Part shown: in pieces, positions 23,386 to 31,901 of the stretch
Layout of the letters: each line of letters starts with the position of its first letter
Numbering within the stretch: position 1 is the stretch's first letter
NCBI GenBank assembly: GCA_038228695.1
Contig: JBBRPA010000002.1
Span: 1-64,000 of the forward strand
Direction: 5' to 3'
DNA: 64,000 nucleotides
From: DASVRZ01 sp038228695
Lineage (GTDB): Bacteria > Verrucomicrobiota > Verrucomicrobiia > Chthoniobacterales > DASVRZ01
The notes under the pieces: model-generated
Databases searched by the model: none
Told to the model about the DNA's origin: nothing
The model's input: only the letters and a program-made list of their open reading frames with translations
Translations under genes and position numbers: made by a program

Positions 23386-24567
23386 ATGATAATCTTACCG
23401 CTGCCTTTAATCGAACACCTGTGCAGTGAGCGCGACGTTGTCATCAAGAAGTGGTTGCGTGCGGTCGGGACTTCATCCGAATTCGACACTCCTAATCGCA
23501 TATCTACGCCTCAGCTTCTGGATCATGTTCCGAATCTTTTGGATGATCTCGCTGACTTTCTACGCAAGGATGAGCAGCGAGAGGCCGAGCATCACGCGCG
23601 CATACACGGGCAGCGTCGCTGGGAGCAACAATTCCGGCTCGATGAGCTTTTGCGCGAGCTGCTTGTGCTCCGGGATGTCGTCATTGACGAGGTCGAACAT
23701 TTCGCTGCGGGAACGGATGTGGCGCGCGCGGCGGGCCTTCGTGTCGTTCGCTTTTTTGATAATGCAATGCTCTTTTCTGCCATCCAGTTTGCTGAGCGGC
23801 AACAAGCCCAAGTTGACGAGGACGAGCGCCTTCTAGCCGCACATCACCAATCGACCCACACCGAATTAAAAGCTGTCGACGCCGCTCGCTTGCGACTGCT
23901 GCGCGTTATTGCCCACGAGTTGCGCAATCTCCTCAACGCTGCCACTCTGACCGCGGGAAACCTTTTTGGCGAGTCCGATCCGGAATGGCTTGCAGAACTC
24001 CAAAGGATGCTACGCAACACCCACTCGCAGATGACTGCGCTTGTTAATCAACTTCTCGATGTGGCCCCGTTGCTCGCAGGTCGCGACCCGCTTCGGCTTG
24101 CGGATCTCGATTTGCGCGCCTTCGTTGCCGATCAGGGCAAACTCTTCAGCCGCATGGCGGAGTCGAAGCGGCTGGAGTTCCGGTGCAGCTTGCCAGAGAA
24201 CCTGCCAAACGTTGTCACCGACGAGGCCAAACTCCAACGCGTCGTTACGAATCTGGTTCAGAACGCGCTCAAATACACTCCGAGCGGTGGCTCAGTATCG
24301 TTCGGCATTGAATCGGTTGAGCCGGACCGGTGGCGGCTGATGGTCACCGATACCGGTCCCGGCATTCCCACCGAGCATCGCACGAAGATTTTCGAGGAGT
24401 TCCACCGAGTGCCGGGTTCCGAGCGGGAGGAGGGAACTGGTCTGGGACTGTCCATTGTGCATCAGTTAGTTAGCATACTCCATGGCGAGATCGACGTTGA
24501 TAGCGAAGTGGGGCGAGGGTCGACCTTTGTTGTCACACTTCCATGCAATCCAAACGAAGGGGCCTAA
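23386..24567 (+). CDS. Histidine kinase with RsbRD-type N-terminal domain
   Basis: A 393-residue soluble kinase. Residues ~5-130 form an RsbRD-like helical sensor domain (RDVVIKKWLRAVG, QRRWEQQFRLDELLRELLVLRDVV). Residues ~165-235 are HisKA, with phospho-acceptor H177 in VIAHELRNLLNA. Residues ~270-385 are the HATPase domain (N-box NLVQNALKYTP, G1 DTGPGIP, G2 GTGLGLSIVHQL). There is no membrane segment, so the signal is cytoplasmic. No response regulator is directly adjacent; the receiver-containing pilus gene downstream (24810) is a possible but unproven partner. Confidence 0.9.
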   Translation: MIILPLPLIEHLCSERDVVIKKWLRAVGTSSEFDTPNRISTPQLLDHVPNLLDDLADFLRKDEQREAEHHARIHGQRRWEQQFRLDELLRELLVLRDVVIDEVEHFAAGTDVARAAGLRVVRFFDNAMLFSAIQFAERQQAQVDEDERLLAAHHQSTHTELKAVDAARLRLLRVIAHELRNLLNAATLTAGNLFGESDPEWLAELQRMLRNTHSQMTALVNQLLDVAPLLAGRDPLRLADLDLRAFVADQGKLFSRMAESKRLEFRCSLPENLPNVVTDEAKLQRVVTNLVQNALKYTPSGGSVSFGIESVEPDRWRLMVTDTGPGIPTEHRTKIFEEFHRVPGSEREEGTGLGLSIVHQLVSILHGEIDVDSEVGRGSTFVVTLPCNPNEGA

Positions 24568-24809
24568 ACCTTTTTAAAGAAGTCATGTTAAGTTTGAGGT
24601 GAGTCGCCTAATGGCTGGGTGGATATTCGTTAGGATGAATGCTTTTTTAGTAAGATTTTGCAGCGTGACGCTTACACTTTGGATACTCGATGAAGAAATG
24701 AACGGGCCTGTTTCAAAAATGAGCGAGACTTCTGGTGACCATGATATGCCGGAAAAACTCTTGGTCGGCAGGGGCATGTAACATGCTTTAATTATCACGG
24801 GCCTAACTC

Positions 24810-26282
24810 ATGAAATCATCCGTAAAAGTTGTCAAAAACGAGAAAAAGAGCCCCGGGCAAAGGTCGAGAATAACTCCGTCTATGAAAAAGCCCGCGGTCC
24901 GCGTCGGTTCGACGAAAAAATCGGTAAAAAGCTCTCCGAAAGTTCCCTTGCTTCCGGTCGCTGTTAAAGCAGCTCGCGCCGTTAAAACCAGTCCCCCCGT
25001 GAAGCCTCGCAAGGCGATCTCTCTTTTGCCTCCTGCTAAACCAGCCACTAAGAAAGACAAACTTGGGAAGAGTGCTCAGACCGCACCCGCTGGCAAAACC
25101 ATTCGGAATCGCAAAAATATTTCGAGCGCGCCAGCGAAGCCAACCCCACGGAATGTTGCCGCGCCGATTGGAGCAAAGTTGCCAGCCACCAAGAGGGTTC
25201 TTCTGCTGGAAGACGACGTGATGTTCAATCAGATCATTTCCGGAATTCTAAAAGAGGAGGGGTTCGAAGTGGTTTCGGTGAAGAACGGGATCGAGGGCAT
25301 CCGCCAGGTTCTCGCCAAGGATTTCGACGTGATTCTTTGCGACATGCTCATGCCTGGACTTCCGGGCGACCTTTTCTACCGAGCCGTTGAACGGGCCAAG
25401 CAGGGACTTTGCGAACGATTCCTCTTCATGTCGGGGAAGCAGAACGATCCTAACACAAACGCTTTCATCGACTCCATAGAGGGCACCATGCTTTTCAAGC
25501 CATTCTCGATGAATGAACTGCTAGAAGCGGTGAGGGCGATCTCAAAAGGTGAAAAGCCGAAGAAAAAGGTGGTGCCCAAAGCGGCCAAGAAGCCCGAGCC
25601 GCCACCATTCGCGACGGCCGACAATGTGCCCGCCCTATCGCTGGTCGGCGATTACGTGCCGGTGCAGGTCATCGACCCTTTATCATCTCGTCGCAGTCTG
25701 GGGTTGCGGCTTTTTGTGAGTGTAGTGGTGGCGATTTTGATCCTCGTGGCGCTTACCGCATTCGCCACGGGTTGGTATGTGGATTTGCGGGCGCGGGTCG
25801 CGGCAACAGCCTCCGAAAAAAGCGCCCTCGAGGGATGGAACGCGGAGTTGGCCTCACAATTGCCTAGTGCACGGTCCGCCACGGCCCAGGCGCAGGCAAT
25901 GGAGTTGGCTTCCCGGCAGAACCGAGAGGCTTTAACGACCCCACGCTGGACCCCGATCATTCGGGCGGCCATGAATGCTTCGGGTGACGGCATCGAGTTG
26001 CTCAATGTCGAAGCGCGCGATGCATCGAAATCTAGCGACCTCACAGAAATTAGAATTCGCGGCATGGCCACAGGAACGGAACCTAGACTGAAGGCGGACC
26101 GTTTCTGCAAGGCGGTAGAATCGATCATGGCGCAGACATTTCCGAAGGAACGCGTGGAGGCTAGTTTTAAAGGCATAGAAGATGTGAATCCCCAAGCGGG
26201 TGATCCGGACGGCAATCGGAAAGTGGCGTTTGCTATCTACGCAACACGCTCTGCCAACGCTGCGCCAACGCCCAAACCCTGA
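24810..26282 (+). CDS. Fusion: basic tail, receiver domain, membrane helix, PilN-like domain
   Basis: A 490-residue multi-domain protein. Residues 1-126 are Lys/Pro/Ala-rich and basic, H1-histone-like. Residues ~127-245 are a CheY-type receiver with D135/D136, phospho-acceptor D178 (ILCDMLMPG), S208 and K230 (LFKPFS). A Lys/Pro linker follows, then one membrane helix (about 300-322, LFVSVVVAILILVALTAFATGW). The rest is periplasmic: a coiled coil and a ferredoxin-like PilN-type domain (IIRAAMNASGDGIELLNVEARD). PilN normally belongs to the type IV pilus inner-membrane platform; joining it to a receiver is unusual. It sits nine bases before a PilO-like gene. Confidence 0.75.
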   Translation: MKSSVKVVKNEKKSPGQRSRITPSMKKPAVRVGSTKKSVKSSPKVPLLPVAVKAARAVKTSPPVKPRKAISLLPPAKPATKKDKLGKSAQTAPAGKTIRNRKNISSAPAKPTPRNVAAPIGAKLPATKRVLLLEDDVMFNQIISGILKEEGFEVVSVKNGIEGIRQVLAKDFDVILCDMLMPGLPGDLFYRAVERAKQGLCERFLFMSGKQNDPNTNAFIDSIEGTMLFKPFSMNELLEAVRAISKGEKPKKKVVPKAAKKPEPPPFATADNVPALSLVGDYVPVQVIDPLSSRRSLGLRLFVSVVVAILILVALTAFATGWYVDLRARVAATASEKSALEGWNAELASQLPSARSATAQAQAMELASRQNREALTTPRWTPIIRAAMNASGDGIELLNVEARDASKSSDLTEIRIRGMATGTEPRLKADRFCKAVESIMAQTFPKERVEASFKGIEDVNPQAGDPDGNRKVAFAIYATRSANAAPTPKP

Positions 26283-26290
26283 TTTCCCCT

Positions 26291-26887
26291 GTGAAAAAAC
26301 GCACTATTTTATTCTCCGTTGGGGCTTTAGCCATCATGGGAACTGCATTCGCAGGGTTCAACAAAAATGTAATAGCCCCGTCGTTGAAAGCCGAGCGGGA
26401 AAACCAGCGTGCCATCGCTCACTTGCGCGCCCGCATCGAGATGACCCGCGATACCCTCCGGAAGCCGCAAAGCGCGCGCACAGAGGCGGCAATTGCCTTT
26501 GCGGATTTGCAAAAACTTCAGGAAACCCAGCCGGCCGAATCCTCCCTAGTCTGGCTTCCATCACAGCTCAAGGAACACTTTGGAAAGTTTAAGTTTCCGG
26601 TGTCCTCATGTCGAATGAACATTCGGAAAGCAGTTGAGGGTCTGCCGCTATGCGAGCGCGATTACTGGACGATCAATCTAGCGGTCCCCACCGAGGTCGG
26701 CGGCGTCAATGCTTTACTCTTTGCCATTGGAGAGATGGAAAGCCGGCAACCATTTGTGCAAGTCCAAGACGTCACTTTTCGGAAGGACACGAAAAATCCG
26801 AATCAAGTCAATGCGAAGCTAAATCTGTCCGTTTTGCATTGTGGTCAGAACAACGGAAAAACTCCGGTGCCGAGCACTAAATTCTAA
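26291..26887 (+). CDS. PilO-like inner-membrane protein
   Basis: From GTG 26291 it encodes 198 residues. A membrane helix at the N-terminus (ILFSVGALAIMGTAFAGF) is followed by a coiled coil (KAERENQRAIAHLRARIEMTRDTLRK) and an alpha/beta domain (YWTINLAVPTEVGGVNALLFAIGEMESRQPFVQVQDVTFRKD). This is the PilO/GspM layout. It follows the receiver-PilN fusion by nine bases, matching the pilN-pilO order of type IV pilus operons. No PilM or PilQ is visible in the window. Similarity is by topology and context, not a strong sequence motif. Confidence 0.65.
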   Translation: MKKRTILFSVGALAIMGTAFAGFNKNVIAPSLKAERENQRAIAHLRARIEMTRDTLRKPQSARTEAAIAFADLQKLQETQPAESSLVWLPSQLKEHFGKFKFPVSSCRMNIRKAVEGLPLCERDYWTINLAVPTEVGGVNALLFAIGEMESRQPFVQVQDVTFRKDTKNPNQVNAKLNLSVLHCGQNNGKTPVPSTKF

Positions 26888-27483
26888 TTTAGAACATCCT
26901 CTAGCCGGTAGTCCAAGTCCTTTTCGACGAACGTATTTAGAATGTCGCTCGCTCGTCGGCAGGCTTTCTCAAACTCGGTGCGATCAGAGGTAATGCTAAC
27001 AACCCATTGCTCTGCGGCGCTGTAGTTCAGAAAAGTAATGCTGGTGGAGAGCCTCTGCGCGTTGAGCGTGTAGTGATAAACAGCTTGGTGACTAGTCCAG
27101 TTATTGATCGCATAAGGATTGGCCTTTTCCCAATCGAGCACAACGTCGCTCGATCCCGGCGGCAGCAGTCGCTTGGCCGCTTCCAAATAAGCTGGGAGTT
27201 TCTTGTCGAACGGCGGGCGCGTTTGCTGGAACGGCGATTGGGAGATGCCAATCCGCGCGGTCTTCAACTCCTTAAAGGTAAACTCCGCTCCGGTGGCGGT
27301 TCCGGCTACTTTCGTCCAAAGATCGATCGCGAAAACAATTTTGCGGTCTTGGTTGACGATGGAGTAATGAGAGGGGACCGGCTCGTCGGCGTAAAGGCGT
27401 TCCTCGCGCGGAGTGAAATCCCAAGCCTGCGCGGCGGGCAGCCCAAGAACTAACAGACCTGCCAAGTGTTTGAGAATTCTCAT
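26884..27483 (-). CDS. Exported protein of unknown function
   Basis: A 199-residue protein with a signal peptide (MRILKHLAGLLVLGLPAAQAW). The mature part has DRKIVFAIDLWTKVAGTATGAEFTFKELK and VVLDWEKANPYAINNWTSHQAVYHYTLNAQRL. No known domain is recognised. It is convergent with the PilO-like gene (ends overlap by four bases) and lies two bases beyond the stop of the PilX-like gene on the same strand, so it is likely the last gene of the pilin operon. Confidence 0.7.
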   Translation of the reverse strand: MRILKHLAGLLVLGLPAAQAWDFTPREERLYADEPVPSHYSIVNQDRKIVFAIDLWTKVAGTATGAEFTFKELKTARIGISQSPFQQTRPPFDKKLPAYLEAAKRLLPPGSSDVVLDWEKANPYAINNWTSHQAVYHYTLNAQRLSTSITFLNYSAAEQWVVSITSDRTEFEKACRRASDILNTFVEKDLDYRLEDVLN

Positions 27484-27484
27484 G

Positions 27485-29314
27485 TTAGTAGCGGGTTAGT
27501 TTGCCACGGGAACGCGTGACCACAGAGAGGCTGCCCGGCGGTGGATTGGTTAGGAGGGCAGTATCGAAATTCCAAGCGCGGGTCGGGGGCGAATAAATGG
27601 CGCCAGTGTCCCACCGTCCGGTGAAAGTCTGGCTGCTGAACAATTGGACCATTGAGCCAAAATAGGTGAATCCCTTGCCCGACCAAGTCTCTAAAAAGCG
27701 GGGAAAGTTGTTAAATCCACCGGAGTAACCGTAAGGGGCGACAGTGCCGTTATCATCCCAACCGGAGGGGATGTTTCCAGTGACGATGGCGGTGTTTACG
27801 GTTGTGTTAGCCGCGGGTCTTGAGCTGATGGTACTCGAGGAGTTCGCATCGTTCCATCCGTTGGAGAGAATGGTAATAGCGTCGCCAATCACGGCGGAAG
27901 GCTTGGTCGTGTAGCCAGATTGCACAGGATTAAGATTGTTACTGCTGTTGAGCGCGGCGTTGGAAGGCACTGAGGCGTAGGTCGAGGTATTGCTGCCGGT
28001 GTTGTAATCCCCCTGAATATAGATGGGGTTTACACTGGCTACGGTTAGACCGGCATTGGGTAGTGTGCCACCGTTCTTTAGGCGGATGGCTTTGGGGTCA
28101 GAAACACCCGTTGAGCTCGTGTCGTAAACATAGACAACCCCGTTTGTCACGTAGCCGGTGGCTGCGTTCAGAGTAGCGGTCAGCGCCCCGACATCGACCG
28201 TGGTGACACCGACCGATTTGTTTTCGCGACGGTCGGTGATGGTTTGTGCGCTCAATGCTGATTTGATCGATGTCACTTGGGCTGCGGTTAGGCTTACGCC
28301 GTTTTTGGTGGTAACTGTGACGTTGGCGGCAGTTGAGATTGGTCCGGTGATTTTAATAACGATGCCTGCTTTGTTATAGAGACGTTGTTTCGCAATGGCA
28401 GGTGGGTCCGTGTATCCGGTGGTCGGTGGCTCGATGATCTCGCGCATGCTGTCATTGTTAGGATTGGTATCGGTGGTGTTTAGGGAGGCAGCAGGGGAGG
28501 TGCCAAGGGGTTCGAGTCGGTCCACGGTGGACATCTGATCTGCTTCGCCACCGTTGGAAAATACGGGCGGATACATCGTTCCGGGAGCGGACCAAGCGGC
28601 TGCACCAATGGGCACATCGGTGGGGCTGTAGCCATTTACATTGGAGACATTATTCTGAAATGTAAGGCCGGTAGCGGAAGTGGAACTAAAAAATGCCTTG
28701 CCGTTAGTATGAACCAGTCCTCCCACTAACATCGGGGCGGGTTTGTAGATTTCTATGTCGCCCTCAAAGAACCCCATGGCCTGGAAAAGCGGAACAGAAA
28801 TGTAATCTAATGTTCGCTTCAGTCCATAGATCTTCGCGTTTCCGGCAGCACTGCTGGCGAGTTTTACACTGATGCCGTAGGAAAATTTAGTTCCTTTCCA
28901 ACCTGGGTAATCAGTAAGACTAATGGGGATCGACGTCGGTGTAACAGCGGTTCCTGCGGGAAGGGGAGCGCCGTATTCATTAAGCATATCGATTCTCAGC
29001 GCGCCGCCCGCTGCGTAAGGGTAGTTGAATGGTGAGGTGCTGCCAGTCGGTGACGGTCCGCGAACAGTGACATCAAGGTCGTCAGAATTTGGCGGCCCGT
29101 ATTTATTGTTCCCCGCTTTGAGCCAGATGCCATAGGCTGCCTCGATCGCCCCTTCGCCCTCGAAGCGAAGGTTAGAAAACATGCGGCTGGAGTCGGTCTG
29201 TTTGTTGGTCCCTTGGGTAAAATTGAGAGCCGCTCCAATGATGGCTGCCGCCACGACCACGACAAATAATGTGGTGACCAGTGCGGTGCCTTGTTCGTGT
29301 TTTTGATTTTTCAT
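27485..29314 (-). CDS. PilX-like large pilus-associated protein
   Basis: From ATG 29314 it encodes 609 residues. It starts with KNQKHEQGTALVTTLFVVVVAAAIIGAALNF, a prepilin-like N-terminus with a G-T after the charged stretch and a hydrophobic helix of the PilX type, followed by a long Ser/Thr/Gly-rich beta-like region. An internal GTxxxNA/SxxG-like pattern suggests many beta strands, as in adhesin or pilus-assembly proteins. It is the third gene in the order prepilin, prepilin, PilX-like. Its function as minor pilin or pilus-associated adhesin is inference. Confidence 0.7.
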   Translation of the reverse strand: MKNQKHEQGTALVTTLFVVVVAAAIIGAALNFTQGTNKQTDSSRMFSNLRFEGEGAIEAAYGIWLKAGNNKYGPPNSDDLDVTVRGPSPTGSTSPFNYPYAAGGALRIDMLNEYGAPLPAGTAVTPTSIPISLTDYPGWKGTKFSYGISVKLASSAAGNAKIYGLKRTLDYISVPLFQAMGFFEGDIEIYKPAPMLVGGLVHTNGKAFFSSTSATGLTFQNNVSNVNGYSPTDVPIGAAAWSAPGTMYPPVFSNGGEADQMSTVDRLEPLGTSPAASLNTTDTNPNNDSMREIIEPPTTGYTDPPAIAKQRLYNKAGIVIKITGPISTAANVTVTTKNGVSLTAAQVTSIKSALSAQTITDRRENKSVGVTTVDVGALTATLNAATGYVTNGVVYVYDTSSTGVSDPKAIRLKNGGTLPNAGLTVASVNPIYIQGDYNTGSNTSTYASVPSNAALNSSNNLNPVQSGYTTKPSAVIGDAITILSNGWNDANSSSTISSRPAANTTVNTAIVTGNIPSGWDDNGTVAPYGYSGGFNNFPRFLETWSGKGFTYFGSMVQLFSSQTFTGRWDTGAIYSPPTRAWNFDTALLTNPPPGSLSVVTRSRGKLTRY

Positions 29315-29327
29315 GGAGAAGACGGTC

Positions 29328-30221
29328 TTATGGGGCATTGCGAGGGCGAAGGAGCGTGTTGATCTGGAAAAAAGTGTTTTGTTGCATGCTTTCTTTGTTT
29401 GCTAACATTTTGTTGAATTCCTGATTTTGCACGCGGAAGGAAACACTTAGAAAGACTTGGTCATTTTTTAGAATGAGGGAAAAGGGCGTCTCCTCTCCGA
29501 CTGCGGTGCCGACCGTGTTGCCGACAACGACGTAGTTGGCCGTTGTGTAGTCAGTTGCGTTTTCCATGTCCGGGTAAAAGCGCAGTTCATTACTAACAAT
29601 GATGAAGGCTACTTTGCGGACGAGCGTAGCCGTTTTTTTTGCCGTCGCCGTCCAGCCGATGCCCGCAGTCGATCCTCCGCCGAGAGAGACTGCGAGGCTT
29701 TGCAAGCCGCCGGTAATCGTTCCGGGCACGACGGTATTGACCAATGATCTTGTCCCGGCCGCACAGCCATCGATCTGGACCACATCCCCGGAACTGGGGA
29801 TTGGGGAGACGACCAACGGATCCGTCGAGCGCTTCATGCTGAAGCTCGTGCTCGCCACCGTTCCGGTGCTTTCCATGACATAAGGGCCGCCTAAATATTT
29901 GTCGAAAATCACACCAGCAGCAGGCCCGACCGGGGTGCCCGTGGTTGGGAGGGTTGTGCTAAGAGTGAAAGTTCCGCTGGGACCGAGGGTGATGAGTTGC
30001 GGGATGTCGGTAGCTTGGGAGACTTCGGCACCGATTCGGTCCAGTCCCGCGCGCAGAGCCGAGCCCGAGGCGTTCATGGAAAAATTCTTCGCGTAAAGGA
30101 TGCTTCCCGCGTTGAGAACGTAAAACGCGATCCCGCCGATCAGTGCCGTCAACCCGGCAACGACCATCACTTCCACCAACGTAAAGCCACGGTTAGAAGG
30201 AAATAGCAGGCGCGTTTTCAT
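29328..30221 (-). CDS. Minor prepilin (PilW-like)
   Basis: A 297-residue prepilin. The class III signal RLLFPSNRG is cut before FTLVEVMVVAGLTALIGGIAFYVL, with Glu at +5 and a hydrophobic helix. The C-terminal part is beta-rich with Thr/Gly, typical of PilW-like minor pilins. The start overlaps the upstream prepilin stop by four bases, so the two are coupled. It belongs to the same operon as the PilX-like gene. Confidence 0.88.
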   Translation of the reverse strand: MKTRLLFPSNRGFTLVEVMVVAGLTALIGGIAFYVLNAGSILYAKNFSMNASGSALRAGLDRIGAEVSQATDIPQLITLGPSGTFTLSTTLPTTGTPVGPAAGVIFDKYLGGPYVMESTGTVASTSFSMKRSTDPLVVSPIPSSGDVVQIDGCAAGTRSLVNTVVPGTITGGLQSLAVSLGGGSTAGIGWTATAKKTATLVRKVAFIIVSNELRFYPDMENATDYTTANYVVVGNTVGTAVGEETPFSLILKNDQVFLSVSFRVQNQEFNKMLANKESMQQNTFFQINTLLRPRNAP

Positions 30222-30736
30222 TCGTCTGGTGACCGAATCGAGGTCAGGCTGTAATCGGGTTTGCTGCGTCCATTCACAGAGTAGCTGAGGGCGAAAGTTA
30301 TCCGCCTCGTATCAGGATGAAACGTGGCCGTGGAGGTTAGTTCGACAGTCCGTTTGAGTGTGCCGGAGACCAACGCAGTGCCATCGCGCGCCACCACCAA
30401 GGGAATGTTGACCGAGCCCAGCGCGACGTCACTATTTTCATCCCAGCCAGTGCCCGAGGTAAGTGCAAGAACCGGAGGCACGCTGGCAGCGGTGAAGGGA
30501 ACCGTCATGGCTGCCTCCATGTTTCGCTCGACGACTTCTCGAGCTGCGGTCATTACCCGGGTGGAGGCGGCGCCGCGGTTGAGGGAGAGGAGTGCTTCGA
30601 TGGCTCCCACACCAAAGGCAGCCAAAATGGCAACCGCAACCGTCACCTCGACAATCGTCATGCCCGCCCGGAGGTGGATACGCAATCTTGGCGAAGACAG
30701 TATTTGGGAATTTAATGCCGGGGATTTGGCAAACAC
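30218..30736 (-). CDS. Minor prepilin (PilV-like)
   Basis: From GTG 30736 it encodes 172 residues. A basic leader (RLRIHLRAG) is followed by MTIVEVTVAVAILAAFGVGAIEALL, a class III prepilin signal with the +5 Glu. The length and layout fit PilV/GspI-like minor pilins. The leader before the cleavage site is rather long (24 residues). It is first of the minus-strand pilin operon. Confidence 0.85.
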   Translation of the reverse strand: MFAKSPALNSQILSSPRLRIHLRAGMTIVEVTVAVAILAAFGVGAIEALLSLNRGAASTRVMTAAREVVERNMEAAMTVPFTAASVPPVLALTSGTGWDENSDVALGSVNIPLVVARDGTALVSGTLKRTVELTSTATFHPDTRRITFALSYSVNGRSKPDYSLTSIRSPDE

Positions 30737-30846
30737 GAGTCAGTTAAAGCACATTATGTGCCTTGAACAGTTGGAACGCTGATTTTAGGGATCGACCGCA
30801 AGGATTGGCGACACAGTTGCCCGATTTCCGGCGGCTGTCCCGGCGG

Positions 30847-31797
30847 CTAAAGGTGCTTGTGAGTAAACGAGCCGAGCATTCGTTCCGCGGCGTCGCGCCC
30901 GGCCAGCCAGGCGGATTCAACCCGGGATTCGGAGAATGCGTCGCCGCTCACATATAATCCCTCTGGCAACTTGGGCGGCGCGGGTGGTTGCAGGACCCGA
31001 GCGTAGCGCCAGCGATGCATGAATTGACCGGAAAGCGCTGCTGAATCCAGTGCCCAGCGGGTTTCCAGTTTTCGCCGCAACTCTGCGCCCCAATCCTCCG
31101 GGTCGGCCTCAAGCCATTTTTCGCTGAACTCGAGGCCCGCTTGCGCCACAAAGACGACCTGCCCGTCGAGAATGCGCCCGGTTTTGTGATTTTCGCAGGC
31201 GGACCATGCGAGATCGTCGTCCTTCCACGATTCGGCGTATCGCTCGCGGCTGCGTCCGCTCCACGGCATGGCGTAGGAAAAGAGGGCGGTTAGGTTCGGG
31301 GCAAAAGTCCCGAGTGTGACTTTATCGAAGAGGAGCTTTTCGGCCTGAGGCCATGGGGTGGTGATGAGCACGGCATCCCATTCCTCTTCGGCGATCCGCC
31401 ATTTTTTTCCGGCCGGTTCGATTGTTTCCACGGGCGTTTCCTTGCGAATGGTGAGGTCTGTCGCGAGGGAGCGGCCGAGCGAGTTGTTACCTCGGGCATG
31501 GTAATAACGTTCGGAGCGGCCAGGCAGAATGTCGCCAGATTCGGTGTGAACCGGCGCTTCGATGGGGCGGATGGCGTCCCCGCAAAGCTGGATCATGGTC
31601 GAGCGGAAATCCGGGTCGCGCAGGGTGAAATATTGCGCGCCATGATCGACGACATGGCCATTCCAAAGTCGGCTCGCGCAGCGACCGGCGAGGCTGCGGG
31701 ATTTTTCGAGTACGGTGACCGAGCGTCCGGCAGATTGCAGTCGTTGCGCCGCGCTCAATCCACAGAGGCCAGCGCCGATGATGGCAATTTTTTCCAT
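30847..31797 (-). CDS. FAD-dependent amine oxidase/renalase-like oxidoreductase
   Basis: From ATG 31797 it encodes 316 residues. It begins MEKIAIIGAGLCGLSAAQRLQSAGRSVTVLEKSRSLAGRCASR, an FAD Rossmann motif with the renalase/COG3380-type RSLAGR box. It continues with VDHGAQYFT, typical of the same group, and ends with GLYVSGDAFSESRVESAWLAGRDAAERML. Substrate is unknown. It stands alone, with an upstream in-frame ATG at 31878 that looks like non-coding leader. Confidence 0.88.
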   Translation of the reverse strand: MEKIAIIGAGLCGLSAAQRLQSAGRSVTVLEKSRSLAGRCASRLWNGHVVDHGAQYFTLRDPDFRSTMIQLCGDAIRPIEAPVHTESGDILPGRSERYYHARGNNSLGRSLATDLTIRKETPVETIEPAGKKWRIAEEEWDAVLITTPWPQAEKLLFDKVTLGTFAPNLTALFSYAMPWSGRSRERYAESWKDDDLAWSACENHKTGRILDGQVVFVAQAGLEFSEKWLEADPEDWGAELRRKLETRWALDSAALSGQFMHRWRYARVLQPPAPPKLPEGLYVSGDAFSESRVESAWLAGRDAAERMLGSFTHKHL

Positions 31798-31901
31798 GGC
31801 GGCACCCATCCCACAACTGGGCGGAAAGAAAACAAAAACCTGCCGTGCGTCTTGACCTTTCCCTCTCGTTTGGCACATAAACAGCTTTCCAACTGATCTA
31901 C

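Noticed and set aside
24568..24809. Gene or attC-like site in the 242-base gap after the RsbRD kinase
   Set aside because: Only a weak CCTAA/TTAGG stem near 24607-24634 with a nearby T run; no coding signal and no integron features.
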